Origin: Nereocystis luetkeana | Lineage: Eukaryota > Sar > Phaeophyceae > Laminariales > Laminariaceae | Direction: 5' to 3' | Assembly: GCA_031213475.1 (NCBI GenBank) | Contig: JARUPZ010000027.1 | Location: 4,458,569 to 4,522,568, forward strand | DNA length: 64,000 nucleotides | Shown: piece by piece, positions 29,708-41,357 of the stretch | How the letters are laid out: each line of letters opens with the position of its first letter | How positions within the stretch are numbered: the stretch's first letter is position 1 | The notes under the pieces: model-generated | Databases searched by the model: none | Told to the model about the DNA's origin: nothing | Seen by the model: the letters and a program-made list of their open reading frames with translations, nothing else | Made by a program: the position numbers and the translations under genes

Positions 29708-30524
29708 TTAAGGGCCCATCTTAACGAGAACTTTTTCTTTACGATACTCCGCCGATCTTTATTTCGTTTTATTTGATTTGCATCTGATTGGTCGAAAAGT
29801 GAATCCCCCATCAGGCATTTTGATGTTTGATTCGAATTAAAACGAACAAAACGAATTTGACTAGAAGTCTTTTGGGACTTCTTTTGCTCTTCGTGTTATT
29901 CAAATCGGGGAGTTTGTCCAACTCGACGTGGCATGCTCCTGAAACCGAAGCAAGCCACGCAAACTTGAGCCGTGTCGTCGACTGCTTCACAGGTGAGATC
30001 CACCATTCCCGAGAGACAGGCCGACCGGAGCAGCCGCAGCGCGAGGTCCGACGGTCCCTAGCACAGAGTGGACCATCGGCGGCTCCTCAAAAATTTACAA
30101 GGCCGTCGCAAACCCAGTTTTGCATCCCTCTTTGCCTCGCGAACCACACGAGCACCGACCAGGTCACGACGTCGCTCAGAAAATCGATCGCTGTATCCCC
30201 GTCGCTGCTGCCTGCGTGGGGCTTCGGGGCTGCGCCAGCCAACCAAAACATCCCGAGAGCGATAGCCTTTTCGGCGGTGCCGGCAGAAACAACCGACCGC
30301 TGCCCCCGGCGCCCCGGGGAGGACGCGGGTCGTCGCTCGCATCGTTGGTTGCCCTCTGGTGTTCGTTGACCCTTGTGCGTTATTCGATCTAAAAAATATA
30401 TACGTTTATTCCTCGATAGGACCCAAAGGCATATTTTTCACGAAATTCTATTCGAATCAAATCTTCTTTTTTTTTTCCCCATTCTATTATCATGGAAAAG
30501 GTTGTTCGTTAAGATGGGCCCTAA
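29708..30524 (+). mobile_element. TIR element with GGGCCCATCTTAACGA ends (0.8 kb)
   Basis: The left end TTAAGGGCCCATCTTAACGA is mirrored by TTCGTTAAGATGGGCCCTAA about 800 bp on; subterminal TTCGAAT/ATTCGAA motifs also pair. A TTA/TAA flank suggests a 3-bp target duplication as in PIF/Harbinger elements (inference). A 180-codon open frame inside (29827-30369) has no ATG start and no known domain, so the element is probably non-autonomous. Confidence 0.75.
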
Positions 30525-31796
30525 CTACTCGACATCGTTTGTTTCTATAAATCGGTTTCGTTCCAGAAATATAGTAGACTACGTATGGGATCGATTCTTC
30601 GTCGAGTTGATTTTAAGTGTGCTTATTTTCTTGTAGCCAGTGTTTGATGGGTGAGATACAATAGCGCGTCTCAATAGTGAGGAGCGCTCAGAAAAATGCA
30701 CGTATGCACCCCGTCTACCGTAACATGCACCTCCACTATATATGTTGTTGTTGTCTTCACATTAAGTCGTCCTTTCTACCCAGCTTCATCAGCACACCCA
30801 GTGTCCGTCCTGGTTCCCTATCCTAGAGAGATACTGATTCTGTGGTCACAGACTGTGAGACAGAGGGAGACCAAAAATAAAACCAAATCGCAAATTCAAG
30901 TGTCAAGCAGGTGAAGTGTCAGCCTACCGCGTACGAGAACACAACAACACAACAAGCAAGAAAGACCGGAAAAATAAGAGCAAAAGACAATAAAATAAAA
31001 ATAAATCTGAAATGAGAAAAAGAAGAAAGAGAGAGAAAAAGAAAAAAAACTGAATGCAAACGACGTAAGGACTTCAGAAAGCCTGCTAGACGGACAACAT
31101 ACGTGCTCAGGAAGGGCAGGTATCTGCTGCACGGACGAAGCAGCACGAAATAGAGGGAGATACAGGCACAAGTCTGTAAAGAGCTAGTCGAACCGATACC
31201 TAGCCACCCGGTCTATATCCAAGACAAAAAAAAACGCGGGGATCGGTGCTCCTTTGGCCTGTATCACGATACACCACTACTATAGCTAAAAGCGGGGGGA
31301 CGTGGGGGGAAATTCCCGACCCTCGGTCTCAAGGGATAAGCTAATGTAGTCCTCCTCATATCTCCTATTAATAGTGATATACTCGATACTCGCAGGAGAG
31401 GGAACAACGGTCCACGGACTGGCCGGCCGTCCGACAGACCGACTGCGCCCCCGCACCCCGTTGTTACCCAGATACACGAGGACTTGGTGGCGACGAGCAT
31501 CGATGTCAAAAGCGAGAGCCGCTATGGGCGTCGTGCATGTCCGTGCCTGAAGACGTGGCAGTTTGTGCAGATACAGATATGGCGGAGATCAAGCGGTCCG
31601 GCGGCGACGACATCTCCGCCTACGGTAAGAGGGATGGGGAGTACGGCTACTGTTCTTCGCTTGTAGGCAATGCAAGCTTGCCCCCGTGCAGGCCATACCT
31701 CGTGCGGCAGATATTGACGTCTTATTTTTCTCGTGGCGTGGGGGAGTTGTTATAAAATAATGCTGCGATTTTGTTAGTTGATACTAGGTAGATGCC
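30525..31796. other. Intergenic, no gene supported
   Basis: A-rich stretch around 30870-31060; nothing else recognisable. Confidence 0.4.
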
Positions 31797-32146
31797 GGTC
31801 GCCCCGGTGGTTCAAGTAGTTAACCTCGAACTCTACTTGTGCTTGAGTCCTGGGTTCGAGCCCCAGGTGGGTCGGACATTTGACTTTATTTGCAAAAATA
31901 AAAAAGGATTCAATTGTTGAGAGCGCCTTGCAGCGTGGGTAGGCACAATTCGATGCGAGTCGACGAGGGAAGAAAAGGCTGAAATCTTCTCGCGATAAAA
32001 ATGAAGGTACGTACCGTAGCGGGAAGGGGGTAGAAGAGCCTGCTATGTGACCCCGGATCTGAGTTACGAGTTGGAAGGAGAGAGAGAAGAAGATGTGCGA
32101 AGATAATGGATGGGATGAGCAAAAAAAAAACAAAAACAAAAAACCG
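31797..32146 (+). mobile_element. SINE group A, full-length sense copy
   Basis: tRNA-like head GGTCGCCCCGGTGGTTCAAG with B-box GGGTTCGAGCCCC, then the body (GAGTCGACGAGGGAAGAAAA, TCGCGATAAAAATGAAGG, ACCCCGGATCTGAG) and a 3' end GGATGGGATGAGC followed by an A-rich tail. It is the best reference copy in the window. Confidence 0.88.
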
Positions 32147-35100
32147 TAACTTGTACCAGTGGTACATCATACGGCAAACGGTTTGCGGTTTGGACGCGCG
32201 CGAAATGGGAGATACATTAATACTTGGTTCCTTTGCTTCGAATCCGGTTGGTTGGTGATTGAGTAGTTCATCCCATGTGGCCGTGTTTATAGTAGTTCCT
32301 TTGACTTTAGACTTCGAGCCATACCATTTCTACCGGAATACTGTGGGCACGCGAACTGATTTCGCTGAAACCCCTCGTGCAGCGCGTCGTCGGTACAGTA
32401 GTGTCGTAGCGTACGGTGTGTGGGTGAGGGATTGAGGCGTACCACGCCGGAAATGCGCCGGAGTACTTGCTGTTGCGGTATAGGTTCCACGTATGATCGT
32501 ATTTTATGATCGCGGTATTTATATACTGGTACGTATACTCTTGTGTTCTGCACATACTAAATATTGGAGCGCGGCGCCTGGTGCACATGCATGTATTCCT
32601 TATAGGGTTAGGGTGACAAATACAGACGTCAAAAATAACAAAAGTCGCCTCTGTAACTGCCGCGGTTATTTTCCCAATCTTTATCGAAGCGCAGGTTGAT
32701 TGGCCGTTGGGCCAGTGATAACCGCCTCGATGCCGGTGTCATGGGGGCGGCCGCTCCGCGTTCAAAGGGGAGGAGGAGGACGCGGGTACCGCTTTCTATC
32801 AAGTTCAAGGACAAAAGACGGGCAACGAGTAGGCGGTGGGTGACAAAGAGCAACCCATCACTTTGGTGGTGGAGGTGATGGTGCCGGTGTGTGTTGTTGT
32901 TGCTGTTTGTTCTTTTTTTCATCGCTGTTGTTGCTGTTTGTTGTCGTTGTTGTAGCTGCTGATTGATGTCGGCGGCTACAGCACCTCTCTTCCTTTCACC
33001 TCCCTTCCTTTACACACTGCACCATCGTGTGGGACAGATATCCACACCCTCTATGCAGCATATAATATATACCAGGTGTATGGTGTGTTGCTTCGAACAA
33101 TCAATCAATGTTGTTCGGTGCGCGCCCATCCATTCTCTCGTTGCACGTTGTGCTCGGCGACTCGCCATGCATTGCGTTGTTTCGATCATTTTTTTTTGGT
33201 GTACAACGTGATGAGGGAAAATACGGTGGCAGGGCGATGCCGCATGCGCGCTGCACGCGGCGCGTTGTTTCGAGCAATGTTCGGTGTGTGTCCGTTCTCT
33301 CGTTGCACTTTGTTCTCACCGTGCGTTGTTTCAATATATTCATTTCGTGCTGTGCCAGGTATGGTACGCGATGACAGGGCGATGGCGCATACAGACGAGA
33401 AGATGCACAGGATACGGCTCCAGGTCGCGTATATACTTCGCTCGCCGATACTCAGCAGCGCTTACCTGGTACAGCAGAAGAAGCTTTAGTTTCGGAAACT
33501 CCAACTTGGGGTATGCAAGATGGAATCCAGGCCGTATAGGGCCAACGGTCTTGGGGTGCTGAGGTACCCACTGCTTGCTCTAGCGCGATGTCTCTGTCTG
33601 GTGCGGGTTTCGCAAAACGGCCTCGACAAGGCCGACCGTGCGGACGGTTTTGGATTTCATACATCGTACAATTAATTATGAAATACCAGATAATAAATGG
33701 TTTGCCTCGTATTGTGAATCTTTGGAGATATAAATTTATTCTGCCGTTCAAGATTTTTCTGGTTGCGGGTCGTATGTTTTGGATGTTTTGAACCGTTTTT
33801 ACGTTTTATTATACGAGTATGTTCAATACCTGGTATGGAATACCGGTACCAGGTAGTCATTAGTCATTCCCATATTTGGTATGTTTCCAGGAAGTCGTAT
33901 AGCTTCGAAGGCTTCATCGATATGGGGATGAATACGATCGAATCGGCACAGGACAAGCCGACGATTGCTGCCGTTCTGTCGCTCTGCCCTCGCGGTCAGC
34001 ACAGAACGCTCGCTCTCCTGCAGGCTGCGGGTTCTCCCTGCGGTAATCTTCAACACAGAGGCATTCGCCAGGAGTCGCGTGCGATATACCTTGGGTGCTT
34101 GTCTGGGTGTGTTCGAGTACCGTCCTTGTGTCCGTGTCATCGAGATGGACTTGAATATTTGCCCCGCCCGTAAAACTCGGAACCAGCAGCGCCCAGCAGC
34201 ACCGGACATCAATTGGTGGCATGGCCAGCCGATTCTCATCGTACCAGGCTACTCCTACTGCCGTGTCCCATTTGCTGCCCTCAGGTTTGGAAATAACGTC
34301 ATTGAGACCGTTTCGGGCGCGTGTACGTAATGCCCCTTGGATTTTGAAGGTGTACTCGTACTGGTACCAGGTGTTCAACTAACTGTTTGGCTCGCTGCTC
34401 GTACGCAGCAGCGACAGTTGAAGGCAGATGGCGACGAACGACTGACGAGTGCTTCGGAACTCTGGTCTCCAAGTATAAGCGCAGCGAGTAAGGTACAGAG
34501 GGGAGTAGTCATGTCATCCAAACACACCATGGTAAACTAGTGTCCGACAGCTATCAGGCTTGTGGAAAAGCTGCCTTCTTTGCCAGTTCCTTGGAACAGA
34601 ATGGTTTCCGTCCAACCTGTCATCCCTCGAGGATACATGGGTTACGAAGCGCGCTGGATCACACAACCGCCATGCTTTCTTCGTGAGACAGTGGACAATA
34701 GAAAAGCCACAGCCCAAGCTTGCAGGGGAAACGGTTGCTGGAATGGACACGAGTCGGACGTGCCTACTCGCACAGCACCTATCCAGCCAGAAAGTAGGTG
34801 TTGGGATCGTAAGCTACGACGCATAACCAGGTGTACGGGGATGTTCCGTTCGCTGCGATGATACGACCGAGCGATATACGCAAGAGGGCTTTTATCGAAC
34901 TGCCAGGAAGTAGGACCTCGCAGTGAACACAGATAGACAATCACCCAACAGAACAGTAGTATTAATAGCAAGAATGCAACAAGTGGTCCGTCCAAACATT
35001 GGAGGCGCAGCAGGAACAACCCGGCCAGAAAAGAGTTCCGGCCTGTAGTGAGCAAACAAATGCCGTTAACCCCTTTGAGATCCCGAGATAGCGACGACAA

Positions 35101-35659
35101 CAATGATGACTTTGGTGCTAACAACCGTCCGGTGGAAGCGCACATAGTGGTACGACTAGTTCCATGCCGCGCGCGCGTGTCAGTGATCATCTTGCACTTT
35201 AGCTCGGATGCATCCCCTCCCTCAGCAGCTCGCTTCGTGTAAGCGGTGCTGTAATCGGCAGTTTTTTTCGACGTTTTTCCCCCTTGAAGTCCTGAAGGGG
35301 TTGAGGCATACCGAGAAAGCTAACAGTGTACGGCTCACCCACCGTTCACATTTCCGTTCAGGCGAGCTGGTGAAAGTACATGGTAGAAAAGGATCTGATG
35401 TCGAAAACGCAGCCCACAGGAAACACCTCTCGAGAGAGCAAAACGCCCCGCCGAAAACTGAAAACGATCGGGACAAGGAAAGCCCGCATTTGAAATGGAA
35501 ACCCCAAAGATTGCGCTTTCAATTTTCAAAGAGTCAAATTCAGTTTTGAAAACCTCCACTCCCCCCCCCCCCCCACCGCCGCACTTCTCACTTGCCGCTT
35601 CCATCCAGACCAGCGCGACAGCAAGCACAGGCAAGCAGTAGCAAACTCACCACCGCGAT
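32147..35659. other. Intergenic, no gene supported
   Basis: Holds a diverged direct duplication (33085-33400) and three exact TACCWGGTA sites (33463, 33827, 33847). A minus-strand frame at 33914-34378 and a Leu-rich one at 34642-35190 lack start context and known motifs, so I do not call them genes. Confidence 0.4.
33085..33400 (+). repeat. Diverged tandem duplication
   Basis: Two units of about 165 bp share GTTGTTTCGA-CAAT, TTCTCTCGTTGCAC and GGCAGGGCGATG-CGCAT (second unit GACAGGGCGATGGCGCAT). Confidence 0.6.
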
Positions 35660-37396
35660 ATGGCGATGAGAGCTGTTCGACCACTTTGCCTAAGCAATGC
35701 AACCCACGTTGCCGAGGATGTGCTCGGTTCGAGGCCGATGGCCGGATTCCCGATCCACCTCGCGTACTTGGCAGGCACACCGCCTACCGCGCCTGCGATG
35801 CCGCCCGGAAGTTTCTTTGCTGCCATCCCGCCGTCGAGCCGGGCTTCCATGCGACGTCTGGCGAAAGGCGTCATCCCCTCCGCGTACGAGCACGCCGAAG
35901 GGGCGAAGAGTTTCTTCGGGGTGGCGGACGGGCTGGAGGACATCCGCCCCCGCGGCGACAGCATTCACGAAGCCGCAGCAAGAGCGACATCAAGGACTCG
36001 CAAGCGAGGCCAGGGTAACAACGTAAGCGCTTGTTTCAGTTGAGCGTTCGGGTTAGGTGTACAGTAGTAGTGAAGACATCACGGTTGCAAGCGAGCATCG
36101 CCGTCGCTGTACCCGCTTCAACGCCGCCTCCTCGCGCCCGCCCCGCATTTGCGTTCGACCTTGCATCGTTCCCGACTCCCACCATGGATGTTGATTTTTC
36201 GATGACGCTGGTGGAAGGCAACATGTTGTCCGTTTGAAAGTTATACGCGACGCGTGCCCCTCGCTCGTCCCTACTATGCCGACCTGGAATTATGTTCTTC
36301 GAAGTCGCACGTACATATTCTGCGTACAGGTAGAGGTAGACTGGTACGGTAGTGCTCTACCTAGCACACTCGAATGGGGGTTCCATGCCCGTCCGGATCC
36401 CGCGCCGCAACTCATGCATGCAGGCCAACGCCCACACTATTAATACTTACCCCCTCTGATTCCACAAGCCCTCGGCCCTCGCTCGATTGTCCTCGGCGCT
36501 TCCGACCCACGACAGGTGTCCGACGCGCCTGCGTTGAACGGACGCGATGTCCACAAGCAGCTGATCAGAGCCGCCGCGGCCGCCAACAGGAAGGCGTATC
36601 GTAGGTTCAAAACCCTCGACCGTCTTCTCAGCACTCTGGCTGACGAGGCGTTCAGCGAACTGAAGGCCAAGACGCGAGTCTCTGTGCTGGAAACGGCGGC
36701 GGAGGAGTCGGACATCGCTCTCCAGCAGGCCCTCTATGACGCCAAGATGGTGCTCGCCGGCAATGCCGACGTCGTAGCTCGCGGTGGGACGGTGTCCTAT
36801 GAGATGGAGGATGCGGAGCTGGAAGCGCAGCAGCGCACGGCACGAGCAGCGCGGAACGTGAGGGCGTCGCACAAGATGGTCCAGGATGCACGGCGGGTAG
36901 TTGAGGAGTGCCATGAACAGGTGGAGATCTCCTCGAAGATTGCCAGGAAGTGTGAAGCGGCCTACCTCGCCACCCAGCGGGTCGCGACCCACCTCAAGGA
37001 CAAGGCTGACCGCGTGGGGGAGACGCTGCGGGCAGTCCCCGAGGGGTGGGGGGTGGCACCGCTGCCGGTGGCGACGCGTGTAGGTGTGGTGGAGGAAGGG
37101 GGGGTCTCTTCCTGCGACCACGAGCAGGTACATCCATACACTCGTGTGTCTATTGTTTCGCTTGGTTTTTGTGCGGGGACGTTGATTAGAGATGCTTCAC
37201 GTACAGAGATGAGTAAGATGCACCGGACCAACCCGCATCAGTAGTCGCGTGCATGATTGCTCGCTCACCCTCATCCTCCCTCTCCCTCCCTCCCTTTCCT
37301 TTGTTCCCGAACCGAAACGGCGGTTCTTGCTTTTTTTTTCCTGTCCTATCGTTGCTGTCGCAGGAGGAGCGGAGGGCGAAGAGGGCAAGGCGCTGA
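35660..37396 (+). CDS. Helical protein with basic C-terminal tail, unknown function
   Basis: Three exons with phase-0 GT-AG junctions: 35660-36022, 36516-37127 and 37364-37396, giving about 335 residues. The ATG at 35660 is the first in frame. Residues 1-121 are Ala/Pro-rich (MAGFPIHLAYLAGT), with RTRKRGQ near the end. Residues 122-325 are charged and Ala-rich, predicted mostly helical, with long runs free of Pro (LQQALYDAKMVLAGNADV; ARRVVEECHEQVEISSKI), followed by a looser end. The last exon adds only EERRAKRARR, a basic tail that could be a nuclear localisation signal (inference). I do not recognise the family. A stretch around DAKMVLAG resembles DRAMVLVG in the gene at 51045-52967. Upstream intergenic DNA shows no defined promoter. 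Confidence 0.7.
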
Positions 37397-39371
37397 ACTG
37401 GACCTATCCTCGTTCGCTCCCTTGCCTGGATCCTGGATTACCAGAAGAAGGCATTATTGCGATGGCACAAACCCTTGTAGATTGACGACCTCATGGGGTG
37501 GGTCGAGCAATGCCGTATCCTCGCCTGTTGTTTGATGTAGCGTGGGCATTCGCTGTTGCTGTCTTGTCATTTTGGTAGGTGTCTGTCCAGTCTGTGCGAT
37601 CGTCCACGCCGGTGCCGCTGAAATCAGGCCTCTGCTGTAGAGGGGAGATATTTCTATTACGACGATTTTGTTTTTTTTTCGTTTTTCGCCCGATGTTGTG
37701 AAAAGTTTAACTCTGACCCCTACACTACACTACACTACACTACGCGCGGGGGGGGGGGGTAGATTGGGAAGGGTACTGTGGTGCGACGCGTCTCAGACCT
37801 GCATGCGTGGTGGTGCATAGTACAGGCTCCGCGCATTCGAGATACGGCCATGGGCGATAAGCCTACGGTACGTAATACAATGCTGATGTCGCACCTGAGT
37901 GCTGCCGTTTTAGTTGAGTGGGGAATACTTGGGGTAGATTTATTAATATCAATAAGATTATTATATGTATGGGTGTTTGGATGTCGGCCGGTGATGTCGG
38001 ACTGGGGTATAGTAAGTACTTAGCAGAAACTGGGCAGGGGAAAAAAATTAAGCAAACAACAAGTACAGGTGTTGGTTTTACGGTGATATTTCATACCTCG
38101 AAAGAACACCGTTCAGACGCTCTATCGATGGACGATGTAATCAACTGTCATGAAGTCGTAGACCTGACCTGTGGAAGTTGAAAAAATGTTTACTGGGTGA
38201 TTATATAGTGTCGTTTGAAAAGCGACAGCACCACCGGGTTGTGTATTGAATCTTGAGGAGTATGCTGTGCCGTGGCTGGAATGTTAGGTGATGGTCATTG
38301 TGAATGCTACTGCTCTGCCTCTCGGGTGTTGCTGTTGAATTTACGGGGGCATGTGATGCGGCCGCTCCTCTGGCCGAGCGGATGGTATGCATGGAGAGTG
38401 CGCTGTGTTCCATGGGCACACTCACCGCAGTCAGAAAGTCAGCTCCTAGCTATTGCTTTTTTTTCCAAGAGCAAGAACGGCGTGTTGTAGCTCTGATGTT
38501 GTGTTGTCGTTTACGTGTGGAAGTTACGGTATATTGTGTCGCGAGTACGACCGTTTCTCGCTTGCCTTTTGCATGCAGCAGCTGTAGTGAAGCTCGGTTT
38601 ACCCCCTGGTGTTAAGGCGTGATGTTTTCTTCGTGTGTGGAGTCGGCAGGCGACCAGTCGCGACCAGCAGCAAATTGGCATCTTCGCTCGCCTAGCATGT
38701 CTAGTCGCTTGCACCATTGTAAGGCCTTTAGTGAATTTGTCGGCAGGCTTCAGTGGCCACTCAGAGCAATCGTGGCGTTTCTCTACGGGTTTTTTATTTT
38801 TTAACGAAACGGACATCTCAGGCTGTTGCCGTTGTTTGGAGCTGATGATCAATATGCGTCTGTTATGTCCGCGGTGCACAGTCAGACCTTTTACGAAGAA
38901 TGTACTATATATATCAGGTATATTTTTACCGTTTCGAGCCAGCGATGACAGTACTCGACGGCGCTAGAGCTGCGGTACGACAATCCGTGGGGGAGATAGT
39001 TCATGTATGGGGTTTTTGTTTTATTCCTGTATATAGAGATAGCACCGTTACGGTGGGAAGTTAAGAATGGGCCTCTGGAGGGATATAGGAAGGGGGCGGG
39101 CTTTAGCCAGAGAGGTGGAAATGCGCAGCGTTAAGTTCTATTTTTTTCTTGCTGCAGTTTTCCTTTGTGTTTCAGTGCGGGGGCGTGCTTTCGCACAGCC
39201 CCCCCTCCACACTGACTGTGTATGGAGAAAATTAATACATATGACCGCGATGCCAAGACGCTCGCTTTGATTAATGTGATCCGATGTTTTTAGCTGCGAT
39301 GCGAAACAACCGCAGAAATACTGCAATGTGCACTGTTTCGCAAATCATTGCCGCTGGGGTGATGCAGGGAT
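37397..39371. other. Intergenic, no gene supported
   Basis: (CTACA)n-like run at about 37720-37742 and a G-run; nothing coding. Frames up to 120 codons show no motif. Confidence 0.4.
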
Positions 39372-39725
39372 CATATTATTGTGAAGGTGTTACCTACTGA
39401 GCTATAGGGGTAAAAGATCGATCGATTACCCAGCCCAAGGTAATTTTTATAACACTCTTCCCCCCTCTGAACGGCGGGATCTTTGGGGCGTCGGAACCGT
39501 ATACATACGTCCGTACGCTGACCTACCCGCTTCGTTTCATCACCTGGGGAACCAGGGAGATGTGTTTTTTAGGTGTGCACGCGCAAGCGTTTCTGTAAAA
39601 GAAACGTTCGAAGTGAGGTTCGAACCCGTGACCTGGACGACGTCAAATGTGAAGGTGTTACCTACTGAGCTATAGGGGTAAAAGATCGATCGATTACCCA
39701 GCCCCAGGTAATCCTTATAACATTA
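39372..39725 (-). mobile_element. SINE group C with an extra head
   Basis: Inverted. In reverse complement the head TATAGCTCAGTAGGTAACAC (A-box) is followed by B-box GGGTTCGAACCTCAC and a body with CCCTGGTTCCCCAGGTGATG. A second copy of the head (39379-39420) follows the body, so the order is head-body-head, as at 25.8-26.5 kb. Confidence 0.75.
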
Positions 39726-40049
39726 TGCTGTGAATGTGAAATGTTGTCCCAGGTACGGTGTGTGGCACGGAAAAACAGGCCGTTTTTGTGCCCACGCGTT
39801 TCCTTCAATGTCGTCACGCCAAATAATGCCACCTTCACTCCGCGTACACGGCAGACGTCGAATTCATGTATTGCGTTCAAAGTCCTTCATTTTTCGTGTA
39901 GGGGGCAACGATCTGGTGCGATCAACCTACTCTGGGTTTGAGCCCCCTGCAGCAATGTGGAAGGGGTTATTGTGCGGCCCGTGTCTTTAGCGTAGAGAAA
40001 CCGCCGCTCGTTTTTGTAAATCGCATTTCCTGTGAAATATCGTGTGAAT
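39726..40049. other. Intergenic, nothing seen
   Basis: No repeat or coding signal. Confidence 0.4.
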
Positions 40050-40262
40050 TCGAACCGCCTTATTGGAGAAGTTTTCTCCCATAATTTCCACCTTTTTTTC
40101 GCGTAATTTTTTAACCTTCCAGATTTTCCTGATTTTGTTTTCCAATTGAGGGAAATTTAACAAACCTTATTTTTTTGCTTCTGGAGAATTTCACGAATAG
40201 CGACAGAACGCCTCCGTATCTTGATGCATATCTCCAATGATTTCCAAACTCCGGAAATACTG
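40050..40262 (-). mobile_element. Diverged copy of the CTTATCGGAGAG TIR element
   Basis: The reverse complement of 40160-40250 matches 63800-63885 closely (ATACGGAGGCGTTCTG, CTATTCGTGAAATTCTCC, AGAAGCAAAAA). Its outer end CTTATTGGAGAAG corresponds to CTTATCGGAGAGC at 63768. Confidence 0.65.
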
Positions 40263-40271
40263 GAGCATTAT

Positions 40272-40380
40272 TATTACGGGGGACCATAGTTAACAGGACC
40301 TATGGTATAAATAAAAACCTATAAATTTAACCATTTTTACTAACAAAATTTGGTCCTATTACCTATGGTCCCCCGTAATA
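40272..40380 (+). mobile_element. ACGGGGGACC hairpin MITE, copy 2
   Basis: Complete: TATTACGGGGGACCATAG at the left, CTATGGTCCCCCGTAATA at the right. The inner left arm reads GGACCTATGGTATAAAT, i.e. without the extra bases seen in copy 3. Confidence 0.9.
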
Positions 40381-41226
40381 GATGCTTCGGTTCGTCTTCC
40401 TCTTGTGCACTCCCAGTCGTTCCCCGGCCGCGCCATTCAACGCTACACCGGTATATTAAACCGCCCACCTCGATCGCTATGCTTGCATCTCTCCCGAGTG
40501 GGCTCAGTGTCACCACATCCATCCGTTATCGTCGATATATCAAGCGAAGCAAATAGCTATCCTCCCCGCATTCCACACGATCGTCGATGCTCCCCGCACT
40601 GTCGCCCCAGCCCTCTTTGGACATCGATCGCGCTTCTTCGACCTGGCCCCGTGCATTTTTGCTGTCGAAACCTCATTACTGATTTTCATATTTAATTGGG
40701 TACTGTGGTGTTTTCGTTCTGTTTTATGCTTTGACGTTACGCGGCAACCAGGATGTCCTACAGGAGTAGTAGAGCTTGGCTCCACCGGTCACCTAACCTG
40801 GCCCCCGTCTAACATTTTTGTCAAAACCGCGCAATGGGCAGCAGCAGCTGGCGGAAAACTCTCATCAAGATTACTCTATCTAGCTGTATAAAAAATAACC
40901 CGGCCAGATATTTTCCGAAACCGTAATACTAACTGATCGTTGGCAACCTTTCCGTTCTGGAAAAATCGAGCGCCGAAAAACGATCGCATTCCTCCTGGGC
41001 GAACTCAACGCTCCCTACGGTAAATCGGTATCGAGAGTTTTTTTGTCAAGTACAGATGGGAATATGGTACATTGTACACGACCATCATCACGATAAGACT
41101 ACGTAGGTTTTTACACTCTGGACAGAAAAACGGTTTCGAGAAGTCCGCCCCTGCAGTGACCCAGACAATGTCAACGTTGGCATTCGACATTTCTTCAACC
41201 GCTTGTGTACCAACGAACATTCAGGA
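40381..41226. other. Intergenic with a dispersed repeat
   Basis: 40966-41032 resembles 60520-60580 (AAACGATC, then CTGGGCGAACTCAACGCT, then TACGGTA). A minus-strand frame (41005-41220) with FFCPECKN is too short and lacks context. Confidence 0.4.
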
Positions 41227-41357
41227 CTATTACGGGGGGCCATAGTTGATAGGACCTACCAGGTATGGTGTACATAAAAACCTATATATTTGACCATTTT
41301 TACTAACAATATTTTACTAACAATATTTGGTCCTATTAACTATGGTCCCCCGTAATA
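41227..41357 (+). mobile_element. ACGGGGGACC hairpin MITE, copy 3, with TACCAGGTA insertion
   Basis: Same TIRs as the other copies, but the inner left arm reads GGACCTACCAGGTATGG where copies 1, 2 and 4 have GGACCTATGG. It also has a local tandem duplication of about 16 bp (TTTTACTAACAATA twice). Confidence 0.9.

Noticed and set aside
33914-34378. 154-codon minus-strand frame with a protein-like stretch
   Set aside because: No recognisable family, no supporting splice sites; the Arg/Ser-rich rest looks like noise.
34642-35190. Minus-strand frame with a hydrophobic stretch (possible membrane segment)
   Set aside because: One Leu-rich stretch is weak evidence, and the rest lacks coding character.
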